A DNA stretch of 19,572 bases from Cellulomonadaceae bacterium (GCA_031282935.1 JAITCS010000217.1:1-19572); one strand, 5' to 3'. Shown: positions 7,079 through 14,170, numbered from the stretch's first letter. The notes: generated from the letters alone by a model not told the origin. Numbers and translations: made by a program.

Positions 7079-7894
7079 ATGACCGAATTGCAGCACAGGC
7101 GATTCAGGATCGCTATCTTTCTGGCGTTGCTATGTGGGGTCGCGGGGTTGGGAGGCGTAGGGTTAGGTTGGTGGCATTTGTTTGGCACCTCAATCCCGGC
7201 TGCACAGTTTGTGGGCGCCGCGATCTCGACTTGGCAGGCGGAGCATGGCGTCGCCGAAGTGCCCGCCACGGTGGAACCCGCGCACTGGAGAACCGATTTC
7301 GCCGCCCTGGATGCGGTGACGCAACAGGTTCCACTCAAAGATGGGCAAACTTGGGGTCTGTTGCACGTGCCGTCCTGGGCCGCTCGGGGGCGGGCAACCA
7401 TGCCCATCAAAGCCGGAGTCAGCGACTCGGTGCTGGCCACTGGAGCAGCCGGTTGGTATCCCGAAACCGCTAAGCCGGGTCAGCTTGGGAACTTCGCGTT
7501 GGCCGCCCATCGGCGCACCCGAGGCAATTCATTTCGCCACACCATTGACTTAGTGCCGGGCGATGACTTTGTGGTGGTTGAGCAGGGCGCGGCTTGGATG
7601 AAATTCACCATATCTGCGCAAAGAATCGTAGCGGCAACCGAGGATCAGGTGCTGTTACCAGTGCCCGGCATTCCCGGTGCCGAAGCGTCTGAGCGCCTCA
7701 TCACCTTGACCACCTGCGGGGACGCGAACGGCGGCCAATGGGGGAACACCCACCGCGTGATCACCCACGGGGTGCTGACCGGCTGGCTGCCCCGCCTAGC
7801 CGAGCACCCCGGCAGCCGCTCGCCGCCGCCAAGTGGCGCTGCCCTGCCCACGGGAGGCGCTGCAACACCGCAAGTTCCAGTGGGCGTGGGGTAA
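7079..7894 (+). CDS. srtE: Class E sortase
   Basis: A 271-residue membrane-tethered transpeptidase that links sorting-signal proteins to peptidoglycan. One N-terminal TM helix lies at about residues 10-31. The catalytic domain shows GWYPETAKPGQLGNFALAAHRR with His144, LITLTTC with nucleophile Cys213, and NTHRVITHGVL with Arg226. The Y-P-x-T...PG..GNF.LA.HR pattern is typical of class E enzymes of high-G+C actinobacteria, which act on LAxTG signals. The protein two genes upstream ends in LAATG, so substrate and enzyme are paired. A Pro-rich tail follows residue 243. The ATG directly abuts the TAG of the previous gene, and this is the last gene of the locus. It could also serve other LAxTG proteins encoded elsewhere. 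Confidence 0.92.
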   Translation: MTELQHRRFRIAIFLALLCGVAGLGGVGLGWWHLFGTSIPAAQFVGAAISTWQAEHGVAEVPATVEPAHWRTDFAALDAVTQQVPLKDGQTWGLLHVPSWAARGRATMPIKAGVSDSVLATGAAGWYPETAKPGQLGNFALAAHRRTRGNSFRHTIDLVPGDDFVVVEQGAAWMKFTISAQRIVAATEDQVLLPVPGIPGAEASERLITLTTCGDANGGQWGNTHRVITHGVLTGWLPRLAEHPGSRSPPPSGAALPTGGAATPQVPVGVG

Positions 7895-7962
7895 TCCGGC
7901 CCGACCCGGCGCCCCAAGTCGGCTCGCCGCCCTTTCCCGCCTGCCGCTCCAAGTGCGGCACC

Positions 7963-7991
7963 GTGAAACTGCGGACAGCAGCCGCTAGGCT
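7963..7991 (+). promoter_or_regulatory. Likely promoter of mtnN with leaderless start
   Basis: GTGAAA (7963-7968), a 17-base spacer and TAGGCT (7986-7991) resemble -35 and -10 boxes. The -10 ends 8 bases before the ATG at 8000 and no Shine-Dalgarno sequence is present, as expected for a leaderless mRNA. Confidence 0.45.
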
Positions 7992-7999
7992 CTGGCATT

Positions 8000-8698
8000 A
8001 TGGGGGTAGCGATTTGCGTGGCGATGGATTCCGAGGCCGCGCCGTTTCGGGAGCTGGCGGTAACGTGCAGCGCTGAAACGGTGGTAGGCCAGGCCAGGTT
8101 TCAACGCCTGACTTTCGCGAAGGGCACCGAAGCGCTGCTGGTCATTTCCGGCATCGGCCTGGTGAATGCGGCGGTGGCTGCCAGCACTGCGGTGCAGCAA
8201 TTCGGGGCCGATATTCTGGTGAGTTCCGGCAGCGCTGGGGGAGTCGGCAGCGGCGTGAAGGTAGGTGACGTGGTGATCGGAAACGAAGCCACTCACTCTT
8301 TCGCGGACGCCACGGCCTTCGGCGAGTATGTGGTGGGGCAGATCCCAAGAATGCCGCCAACATACCTCTCCAAAACCCCTTTAGCCGGTGTCGCAACGGG
8401 GCTGGAAGCCGAAATGAAAATCCATCGCGGCCCCGCCATATCCGGGGACGCTTTCGTTTCGGCGCACAATTTTGATGCCGTCACAAAAAATTTCCCTACC
8501 GCTTTAGCAGCAGACATGGAAACAGCAGCCATCGCGCAAGTGGCTCACCTTTTTGGTATTCACTGGTTGGCCGTGCGGGGTATATCTGATTTGTGTGGCC
8601 CCGCAGCCGCCGACGATTTCGTTACTCATGTTGATGACGCTGCCGCTCGTGCCGCTGCTGTGGTTATCGCATTGTTAGGTGCTAAGGTAAGTAACTAA
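8000..8698 (+). CDS. mtnN: 5'-methylthioadenosine/S-adenosylhomocysteine nucleosidase
   Basis: A 232-residue cytoplasmic nucleosidase that hydrolyses methylthioadenosine and S-adenosylhomocysteine to adenine plus the thioribose product, clearing by-products of methylation and polyamine synthesis. All key residues are present and fall at the same numbers as in the E. coli enzyme: Glu12 (AMDSE), Glu174 in ADMETAAIAQVA, and Asp197 in RGISDL. SSGSAGG (75-81) forms the phosphorylase-fold glycine loop. Length is normal for the family. The ATG at 8000 lacks a ribosome binding site and sits just after a -10-like box. The gene ends 25 bases before pfkA on the same strand, so the two may share a transcript. 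A futalosine hydrolase is the main alternative; the conserved Glu/Asp set and length favour MTAN. Confidence 0.88.
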   Translation: MGVAICVAMDSEAAPFRELAVTCSAETVVGQARFQRLTFAKGTEALLVISGIGLVNAAVAASTAVQQFGADILVSSGSAGGVGSGVKVGDVVIGNEATHSFADATAFGEYVVGQIPRMPPTYLSKTPLAGVATGLEAEMKIHRGPAISGDAFVSAHNFDAVTKNFPTALAADMETAAIAQVAHLFGIHWLAVRGISDLCGPAAADDFVTHVDDAAARAAAVVIALLGAKVSN

Positions 8699-8713
8699 AG
8701 GAATGTGTCACTT

Positions 8714-8719
8714 AGGAGG
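8714..8719 (+). promoter_or_regulatory. Strong ribosome binding site of pfkA
   Basis: AGGAGG ends 4 bases before the ATG at 8724. It is the strongest Shine-Dalgarno match in the window and fixes this start. Confidence 0.7.
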
Positions 8720-8723
8720 GTGA

Positions 8724-9749
8724 ATGCGACTCGGATTGCTAACTGGCGGCGGCGATGTACCCGGCCTGAACGCCGTTATTCGGGCTGTTGTAAAGCGTGG
8801 GGAGGGCGATCACGGGCACACCGTGATTGGCTTCCGCAACGGTTGGCGCGGCCTCGCGGAGGGCGATGTTATTGAGTTGGGCCGCAAGAACATCCGCAAC
8901 GTGTTGCCCCTGGGCGGCACCTTGTTGGGCACGGCGCGGTATCACCCGCACTCGAACGATGGCGGCATTGACGAGGTGCTCACCACGCTAGAGGCTGAGC
9001 GCATTGACGGCTTGATCGTGGTGGGTGGCGATGGCACGCTTTCAGCTGCGCAAAAGATTGCGGAACAAGGCGTAAAACTTATCGCTATCCCGAAAACCAT
9101 TGACAACGATGTTTGGGGCACCGATAGGTCTATCGGTTTTGATACCGCAGTAATGATTGCAACCGAGGCTATTGATCGAATCCACACCACTGCCGAATCT
9201 CACAACCGCGTTATGTTGGTTGAGGTGATGGGTCGCACCGCTGGCTGGATTGCCACTATGGCCGGGATAGCTGGCGGCGCTGAAATCGTCTTGGCACCAG
9301 AGCGGCCTTTCGATATTGACCAAATCATTAAGTTCCTGAAACACCGTCACCGCAGCCATGCCTCGTTCTCGATTATCGTGGTGGCTGAGGGTGCGGTGCC
9401 CGCTGCGGGCACTAACATGCAGTACGAAACCCAGACGGGCCGTTTCGGCGAGATCGTGGCCGGCTCCATCAGCGAGCGCCTGCGCGTTATCATCGAAGAG
9501 GCCACAGGGTTTGAAACCCGTGTCACGGTGCTTGGGCACATCCAACGCGGTGGCACGCCCACGGCCTTTGACCGGATCCTTGGTTCGCGTTTCGGCGTGG
9601 CAGCCACCGATTCTATTTCGAGGGGCGAAACCGGCTTAATGACGGCCCTCGTGGGCGATGACATCAAGATGATTCCGCTTTCCGAAGTGGCTGGTAAGGT
9701 CAAGCATGTGCCGCCAGAATTGCTTGATGTCGCCTCCGCTTTGGCTTAG
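8724..9749 (+). CDS. pfkA: 6-phosphofructokinase (actinobacterial type, Gly104/Lys124)
   Basis: A 341-residue cytoplasmic enzyme that phosphorylates fructose 6-phosphate to fructose 1,6-bisphosphate in glycolysis. LTGGGDVPGLNAVIR begins the fold, and VVGGDGTLSAA (99-109) holds Gly104 at the phosphoryl-donor site. IPKTIDND (122-129) holds the catalytic Asp127 and Lys124, and EVMGRTAGWIA binds substrate. Gly104 is typical of ATP-dependent enzymes, whereas Lys124 is found in PPi enzymes. The combination occurs in the ATP-using PFKs of Streptomyces and relatives ('group III'), so ATP is the more likely donor here. The C-terminal half (LGHIQRGGTPTAFDR) is complete. It follows mtnN after 25 bases. 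Confidence 0.95.
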   Translation: MRLGLLTGGGDVPGLNAVIRAVVKRGEGDHGHTVIGFRNGWRGLAEGDVIELGRKNIRNVLPLGGTLLGTARYHPHSNDGGIDEVLTTLEAERIDGLIVVGGDGTLSAAQKIAEQGVKLIAIPKTIDNDVWGTDRSIGFDTAVMIATEAIDRIHTTAESHNRVMLVEVMGRTAGWIATMAGIAGGAEIVLAPERPFDIDQIIKFLKHRHRSHASFSIIVVAEGAVPAAGTNMQYETQTGRFGEIVAGSISERLRVIIEEATGFETRVTVLGHIQRGGTPTAFDRILGSRFGVAATDSISRGETGLMTALVGDDIKMIPLSEVAGKVKHVPPELLDVASALA

Positions 9750-9792
9750 TGTCCGATTAGTCGTTACTTGGTGTCCTTAATTAGCCGTCGTT

Positions 9793-9822
9793 TTGACCCG
9801 CGCTGGTTTTTACCGCTAGAGT
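9793..9822 (+). promoter_or_regulatory. Probable rpsA promoter
   Basis: TTGACC (9793-9798), an 18-base spacer and TAGAGT (9817-9822) match sigma-70-type boxes. Transcription would start near 9829, giving a leader of about 130 bases before rpsA. Confidence 0.55.
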
Positions 9823-9826
9823 AACT

Positions 9827-9957
9827 GCTAGTGCCTGCTTTGGCGTGCGCTGCTAGCAACAGCGAATTTCGGAGCCGACCGCCAAGCCGCCTAAAAACCG
9901 GCAAAAAATAATAACTGTCACAACTACTATTACAGTACCATCGGAGTATCCCTTTTC
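9827..9957 (+). promoter_or_regulatory. Long rpsA 5' leader
   Basis: The expected leader contains a hairpin closed by GCTAG (9827-9831) and CTAGC (9853-9857). It then has an unstructured A/T-rich stretch (about 9903-9936) and a weak GGAG (9943-9946) placed 11 bases before the ATG. Poor Shine-Dalgarno spacing plus an A/U-rich segment is reminiscent of S1 mRNAs that are autoregulated in E. coli. Regulation is inferred. Confidence 0.4.
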
Positions 9958-11448
9958 ATGACCGTAACTACCCCCCAGACTTCCACCCCGCAGGTGGCCA
10001 TTAACGATATTGGCACCGAGGAAGATCTGTTAGCCGCCATTGACGCAACCATTAAGAGCTTTAACGATGGCGACATCGTCGAAGGTAAAGTCGTCAAAGT
10101 TGACCACGATGAAGTTTTGCTCGACATTGGTTACAAAACTGAAGGTGTGATTCCTGTAAAGGAATTATCCATTAAGCACGATATTGACCCCACCAAGGTT
10201 GTAAATGTTGGTGACGATGTCGAGGCTCTTGTATTACAAAAAGAGGACAAAGAAGGCCGTCTGATCCTGTCCAAGAAGCGCGCACAGTACGAGCGGGCTT
10301 GGGGCGACATCGAGAAGGTCAAGGAAGGCGACGGTGTTGTCACCGGCACCGTGATCGAGGTCGTCAAGGGCGGCTTGATCATGGACATCGGCCTGCGCGG
10401 CTTCCTTCCGGCCTCGTTGGTTGAAATGCGTCGCGTCCGCGACTTGGCTCCTTACATCGGCAAGCAGATGGAAGCCAAGATCATCGAGCTCGACAAGAAC
10501 CGCAACAATGTGGTGCTTTCCCGTCGTGCCTGGTTGGAGCAGACCCAATCGCAGGTGCGTTCCACCTTCTTGCAGACCCTCCAAAAGGGTCAGATTCGCC
10601 CCGGTGCGATCTCGTCCATCGTCAACTTCGGTGCTTTCGTGGACCTAGGCGGCGTGGACGGTTTGGTTCACGTTTCCGAACTGTCTTGGAAGCACATTGA
10701 TCACCCGTCCGAGGTGGTCGAGGTGGGCCAAGAGGTCACCGTTGAGGTGCTCGATGTGGACTTCGACCGCGAGCGCGTTTCGCTGTCGTTGAAGGCCACC
10801 CAAGAGGATCCATGGCAGACCTTCGCCCGCACCCACGCCATTGGCCAGGTTGTGCCGGGTAAGGTCACCAAGCTAGTGCCGTTCGGTGCGTTCGTGCGCA
10901 TTGATGAGGGCATCGAGGGCTTGGTTCACATCTCCGAGTTGGCGCAACGTCACGTGGAACTGCCTGATCAGGTAGTAAAGGTGGGCGAGCCGGTATTCGC
11001 AAAGATCATTGACATTGACTTGGAGCGTCGCCGGGTTTCGATGTCGCTCAAGCAAGCCAATGAGGGTGTTGATCCGGAGTCTGAGGACTTTGATCCCGCG
11101 CTCTACGGCATGTCCGCTGAGTACGATGAGAACGGCGAGTACAAGTATCCTGAGGGCTTCGACCCGGCCACCAACGAATGGCTGGAGGGCTTTGAGGCCC
11201 AGCGCGAGGCTTGGGAGGCTGAGTACGCCAAGGTTCACGCCCGTTGGGAAGCTCACCGCGAGCAGGTTCGCGCAGCTAACGCTGCCGATGCTGCTGCCGC
11301 TGCGGCCGCCCCCGCAGCCAACGAATCGGACAACGAGGACGCCGTGCCCACCTCCTACTCTTCGGCTCCGGCCCAAGAAGAGGCCGTTGGCACCCTCGCA
11401 TCGGATGAAGCTTTGGCAGCACTGCGCGAGAAACTGACCGGGAACTAA
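9958..11448 (+). CDS. rpsA: 30S ribosomal protein S1
   Basis: A 496-residue RNA-binding protein that helps mRNAs engage the 30S subunit. Four S1 (OB-fold) domains are visible: about 38-107 (GDIVEGKVVKVDHDEVLLDI), 123-193 (GVVTGTVIEVVKGGLIMDIG), 210-280 (GQIRPGAISSIVNFGAFVDL) and 296-367 (GQVVPGKVTKLVPFGAFVRI). An acidic, aromatic linker follows, then an Ala-rich tail ending in EALAALREKLTGN. The four-domain form with such a tail is the usual actinobacterial S1. Codon choice is strongly biased from about base 10260 onward (nearly all Lys as AAG), in keeping with high expression, while the first 300 bases use AAA and AAG about equally. A strong terminator follows, so rpsA ends its transcript. 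Confidence 0.97.
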   Translation: MTVTTPQTSTPQVAINDIGTEEDLLAAIDATIKSFNDGDIVEGKVVKVDHDEVLLDIGYKTEGVIPVKELSIKHDIDPTKVVNVGDDVEALVLQKEDKEGRLILSKKRAQYERAWGDIEKVKEGDGVVTGTVIEVVKGGLIMDIGLRGFLPASLVEMRRVRDLAPYIGKQMEAKIIELDKNRNNVVLSRRAWLEQTQSQVRSTFLQTLQKGQIRPGAISSIVNFGAFVDLGGVDGLVHVSELSWKHIDHPSEVVEVGQEVTVEVLDVDFDRERVSLSLKATQEDPWQTFARTHAIGQVVPGKVTKLVPFGAFVRIDEGIEGLVHISELAQRHVELPDQVVKVGEPVFAKIIDIDLERRRVSMSLKQANEGVDPESEDFDPALYGMSAEYDENGEYKYPEGFDPATNEWLEGFEAQREAWEAEYAKVHARWEAHREQVRAANAADAAAAAAAPAANESDNEDAVPTSYSSAPAQEEAVGTLASDEALAALREKLTGN

Positions 11449-11463
11449 TCCGGTAGAGCGTAA

Positions 11464-11500
11464 AAAATGGCCCCTGGGAGGTACTCCTGGGGGCCATTTT
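11464..11500 (+). terminator. Rho-independent terminator after rpsA
   Basis: AAAATGGCCCC (11464-11474) pairs with GGGGCCATTTT (11490-11500). The stem continues inward with two wobble pairs and four Watson-Crick pairs to a GTA loop. The 3' side ends in TTTT followed by GTTT. The AAAA at the other side would let it also work for minus-strand transcripts. Confidence 0.85.
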
Positions 11501-11502
11501 GT

Positions 11503-11532
11503 TTGACTTTTGCTTTTCCGATAGGTTAAGGT
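11503..11532 (+). promoter_or_regulatory. Probable promoter of the small membrane protein gene
   Basis: TTGACT (11503-11508), an 18-base spacer and TAAGGT (11527-11532) fit -35 and -10 boxes. They begin immediately after the rpsA terminator. Confidence 0.45.
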
Positions 11533-11539
11533 AGCCTCG
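11521..11539 (+). promoter_or_regulatory. Possible DtxR/IdeR-like iron box
   Basis: The 19 bases beginning ATAGGTTAAGG match 13 of 19 positions of the DtxR-family consensus TTAGGTTAGGCTAACCTAA, and they cover the proposed -10 box. The match is modest and no iron gene is adjacent, so this is a candidate only. Confidence 0.25.
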
Positions 11540-11620
11540 CAAGTAACTTTCGCAAGTGGGCCAATCCGTTGACCTGGGCTAATCCGTTTGCACCGACACT
11601 CACCAAAAAGGGGAATGCCG

Positions 11621-12085
11621 ATGCGCACCAACGAATATCCGCAAGCGCGTGTGAATAAGATGCCATTGTTGGCGCCACTGCGCAGCGCTATGCAGCAAAA
11701 CGATCCGAATTATCAGTTCCAGCCTGCCAAGTTTTTCCAGTGGCGCAAATGGGTTATCTCTATCGTTGCGGTGGCCGCAATGTTTGGGATTGCCGCCGCC
11801 ATTATCAACCTAAGCCCCCGCCAGGATCCCATGCTGGCAATGCTGACGGGCGCGCGCCCATTCATGGCCACTTACGCCGAGTTAGCGAATAGGGGATACT
11901 CGCCTTGGCTGCCGCAATGGGAAATCGGTTCCGCTCCGGTTCAGATTCTTATTCTTGTGCTGGTTTTACTGGCCGTGGGCGGGTTCGTGGTCGCTAAGTA
12001 TCGCAGCCGCAAAGCGGAAACGCAGTGGACGCAAATCGCGCAGGCTGCTCGCGAGGCAAAAACCGGCGCCTCGAATCTCTCCTAG
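11621..12085 (+). CDS. Small two-helix membrane protein, function unknown
   Basis: I do not recognise the family. The start is taken as ATG 11621 because AAGGGG (11608-11613) lies 7 bases upstream; ATG 11615 and TTG 11588 are in frame but fit less well. The 154-residue product has a polar N-terminus and a TM helix around residues 36-52 (WVISIVAVAAMFGIAAAI). An outside loop of about 50 residues follows (DPMLAMLTGARPFMATYAELANRG...), then a second helix at about 107-125 (VQILILVLVLLAVGGFVVA) and a basic, Gln/Ala-rich cytoplasmic tail. It has its own promoter after the rpsA terminator. Its TAG overlaps the stop codon of the converging coiled-coil gene within one CTAG. Confidence 0.7.
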   Translation: MRTNEYPQARVNKMPLLAPLRSAMQQNDPNYQFQPAKFFQWRKWVISIVAVAAMFGIAAAIINLSPRQDPMLAMLTGARPFMATYAELANRGYSPWLPQWEIGSAPVQILILVLVLLAVGGFVVAKYRSRKAETQWTQIAQAAREAKTGASNLS

Positions 12086-14130
12086 AGTTCCTCGCCCTCA
12101 ATCTCCGCGATTTGCGCCAGATCAGCAGCGGAAACCCGAGCGTCTTTCCCTAACATTCCGCGCAACTCGTCCAGGTAAGTCTTGATGGACTCCTGCTTGC
12201 GCGAGAGGTCCTCGAATTGGCGTTGCGCCGTGGAGCGTTGCGCCTCAGACTCGGCGGTGGCATCAGCGAGCATCTTCTCGCTTTGCTGCCGAGCCTCCCC
12301 GATGATCCGCTCGGACTGCCCGCGAGCTTCAGCAATGAGGGTGCGAACGTATTCATCAGCGTCGGCGCGCACTTTCTCGGCGTTAGCGAGGGCCTGGGCC
12401 ACCCGCAACTCAGCCGCCGCAGCGTGCTCGTTCGCGTTGCGGATGATGGCGTTGGTTTCGGTCTTGGATTTCTCATGCCGAGCCGCAGCTTCCTGCTCGG
12501 CGGCGTCGAGGCGCGAGGCGGCTTGGGTTTCGGCGGCAGCAATCTGCAGACGCACCTTTTCTTGCCGATCAAGCAGCTCTTTATCAGCGGTGGCGTTCTT
12601 GGCGCTGGCGGTGCGTTCGGCCTCGGCGAGCACGTTCGCGGCCCGCGATTCGGCCTCGGCGACTTTGGCAGCCGCTGCCCGGTCAGCTTCGGCAATCCGA
12701 TCGCGCGCTTGCTCTAGCAGGGCAGCCGCTTGGTTCTGGGTTTCGAGCAGTTGGGCGCGGGCGGCCTCTTGCCGGGCGTTGATTTCATTGTCGGCTGCCG
12801 TGATGCGCTCGCCGATGTTGGCCTGGGTTTCGTGCACAATGCGCCCGACCTCAGTGTGGGCGGCTTGCAGCTTGGTAGCCGCCTCGGTTTCGGCCTCTGC
12901 CAAGCGGTTGCGGGCGGCCTCGTCAAGGCGCCCGGCCTCAGCTTGGGCAGCCTGAATCCGGGCAGACGAGGCGGCGTCAGCATCGGACATTTTCACCCGC
13001 GCGGCCTCAATCAGTTCCGCCGATTGGGTGTTTGCCGCCAAAATCTTAGCGTTTGCCTCAGCTTCGGCACCCGAGATTCGTTGCCGTGCGGACTCCAAAA
13101 TCTCAGAGGCTTCCGCCACGGCTGATTGCATCTTGGTGGCGGCAACCGTTTCGGCCTCCGCTAACCGCGTGCGGGATGCCTCATCGCGTGCCGCGATTTC
13201 TTTATCCGAGGTGGCCGTGGCTTCCCGAATGGCCTCTTGGGTGGCCGTGGTGACATCAGCGGCCTCTTGGTGGGCGCTGGAAACAAGGTTGTTGGCGTCC
13301 CGCTCGGCGTCTGCCAACATCTGGCGCACCCGCCCTTGGGCGTTGGCGACCTCAGCATCGGCAGCCGAAATTCGATCCGTGGCCGTGTGCTGGGCCTCCG
13401 CGACCAAACGGGCGGCCTCTTGGCGCGCATTTTCCATTACGGCGGTGGCGGTTTCCTCGGCCTCGCCCTTGAGCGCGACCGCTGCCGCTAAGGATTCGCT
13501 TTGCTGTTCAGCAATGGCAATCCCGGCCGCCTGGCGATTCTCGGCTAGTTCCTTTTCTTGCGCAGCCCTAGCGGCGCTCAGTTCCCGCTCGACGCCCGCC
13601 CGGTAATCCTCGATCTCCGTTTTGGCAGTCGAACGCATCATCGCTGATTCTCGTTCGGCTGAGGCCACCAATTCTTCGGCGCGCTTCTGGGCGGAGGCCA
13701 ACGTGCCCTGCACCTCAGCCTGGGCGGTGGAGCGGATATCCTCGGCAGCTCGCCGGGCGGTCGCGATCTGGTCGGCGGCCGTGTTCTCGGCCCGCGTGCG
13801 CGTTTGCTCAGCGGTTTCTTGGGCCCGCACCAGAATCTCAGCGGATTGCTGATTGGCTTGGGTCAGCACCTCAGAGCTTTGTTCCTCAGCGGAGCGCAGC
13901 AGTTGTTCTACCCGCGAACCCAAGCCGGAGTAGGACGGGCGATCATTTTCGGCGATCAGAGCCCGTGCGGCAGACAGCTCAGCTTGCAATCCGAGCACGC
14001 GCGCATCAGCAGCCTCAATTTGGCGCCGCCGTTGGTCGTCTATCTTCTCGAAGCGGGCGAACTGCTGATCCACCTGCACCCGGTCATAGCCGCGCATGAC
14101 GATTGGGAATAACGTACGCTCTTCGACCAC
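12082..14130 (-). CDS. DivIVA-domain coiled-coil protein (Scy-like cytoskeletal element)
   Basis: A 682-residue, almost wholly coiled-coil protein rich in Ala, Glu and Arg. Near the N-terminus LFPIVMRGYDRVQVDQQFARFEKI matches the DivIVA-type domain that binds curved membrane and helps organise polar growth or division in actinobacteria. A SYSGLGSRVEQLL linker follows, then about 550 residues of helix with an internal repeat of 29 residues (see repeat entry). The C-terminus (YLDELRGMLGKDARVSAADL...) is acidic. Architecture resembles Streptomyces Scy/FilP-like proteins. The start is GTG 14130: GAAAGG lies 6 bases upstream and a good promoter lies 40 bases upstream. The longer frame from TTG 14172 would begin inside the -10 box. 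It is transcribed away from the next gene and converges on the small membrane protein gene. A role in polar or septal scaffolding is inferred. Confidence 0.82.
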   Translation of the reverse strand: MVEERTLFPIVMRGYDRVQVDQQFARFEKIDDQRRRQIEAADARVLGLQAELSAARALIAENDRPSYSGLGSRVEQLLRSAEEQSSEVLTQANQQSAEILVRAQETAEQTRTRAENTAADQIATARRAAEDIRSTAQAEVQGTLASAQKRAEELVASAERESAMMRSTAKTEIEDYRAGVERELSAARAAQEKELAENRQAAGIAIAEQQSESLAAAVALKGEAEETATAVMENARQEAARLVAEAQHTATDRISAADAEVANAQGRVRQMLADAERDANNLVSSAHQEAADVTTATQEAIREATATSDKEIAARDEASRTRLAEAETVAATKMQSAVAEASEILESARQRISGAEAEANAKILAANTQSAELIEAARVKMSDADAASSARIQAAQAEAGRLDEAARNRLAEAETEAATKLQAAHTEVGRIVHETQANIGERITAADNEINARQEAARAQLLETQNQAAALLEQARDRIAEADRAAAAKVAEAESRAANVLAEAERTASAKNATADKELLDRQEKVRLQIAAAETQAASRLDAAEQEAAARHEKSKTETNAIIRNANEHAAAAELRVAQALANAEKVRADADEYVRTLIAEARGQSERIIGEARQQSEKMLADATAESEAQRSTAQRQFEDLSRKQESIKTYLDELRGMLGKDARVSAADLAQIAEIEGEEL
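12820..13167 (-). repeat. Four tandem 87-base units encoding 29-residue coiled-coil repeats
   Basis: Residues 322-437 (GTG-start numbering) divide into four units of exactly 29: they begin RLAEAETVAATK, RISGAEAEANAK, KMSDADAASSAR and RLAEAETEAATK. A further unit, RIAEADRAAAAK, occurs at 478-506. Twenty-nine equals two hendecads plus a heptad, a plausible coiled-coil period. Confidence 0.75.
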
Positions 14131-14170
14131 GATGAGCCTTTCAAATATCCAAGCCGCTGCTGCGCTTCGC

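Noticed and set aside
7943..7959. Small hairpin after the sortase gene as a terminator
   Set aside because: GCCGC/GCGGC is only 5 bp, has no T-tract and lies next to the mtnN promoter.
11588..11620. TTG 11588 or ATG 11615 as start of the small membrane protein
   Set aside because: AAGGGG at 11608-11613 has suitable spacing only to ATG 11621.
12182..13606. Long open frames on + (for example 12182-12955 and 13028-13606)
   Set aside because: They lie antisense to the coiled-coil gene. Their Ser/Ala-rich composition mirrors the Ala/Glu/Arg codons of the opposite strand, and they lack ribosome binding sites.
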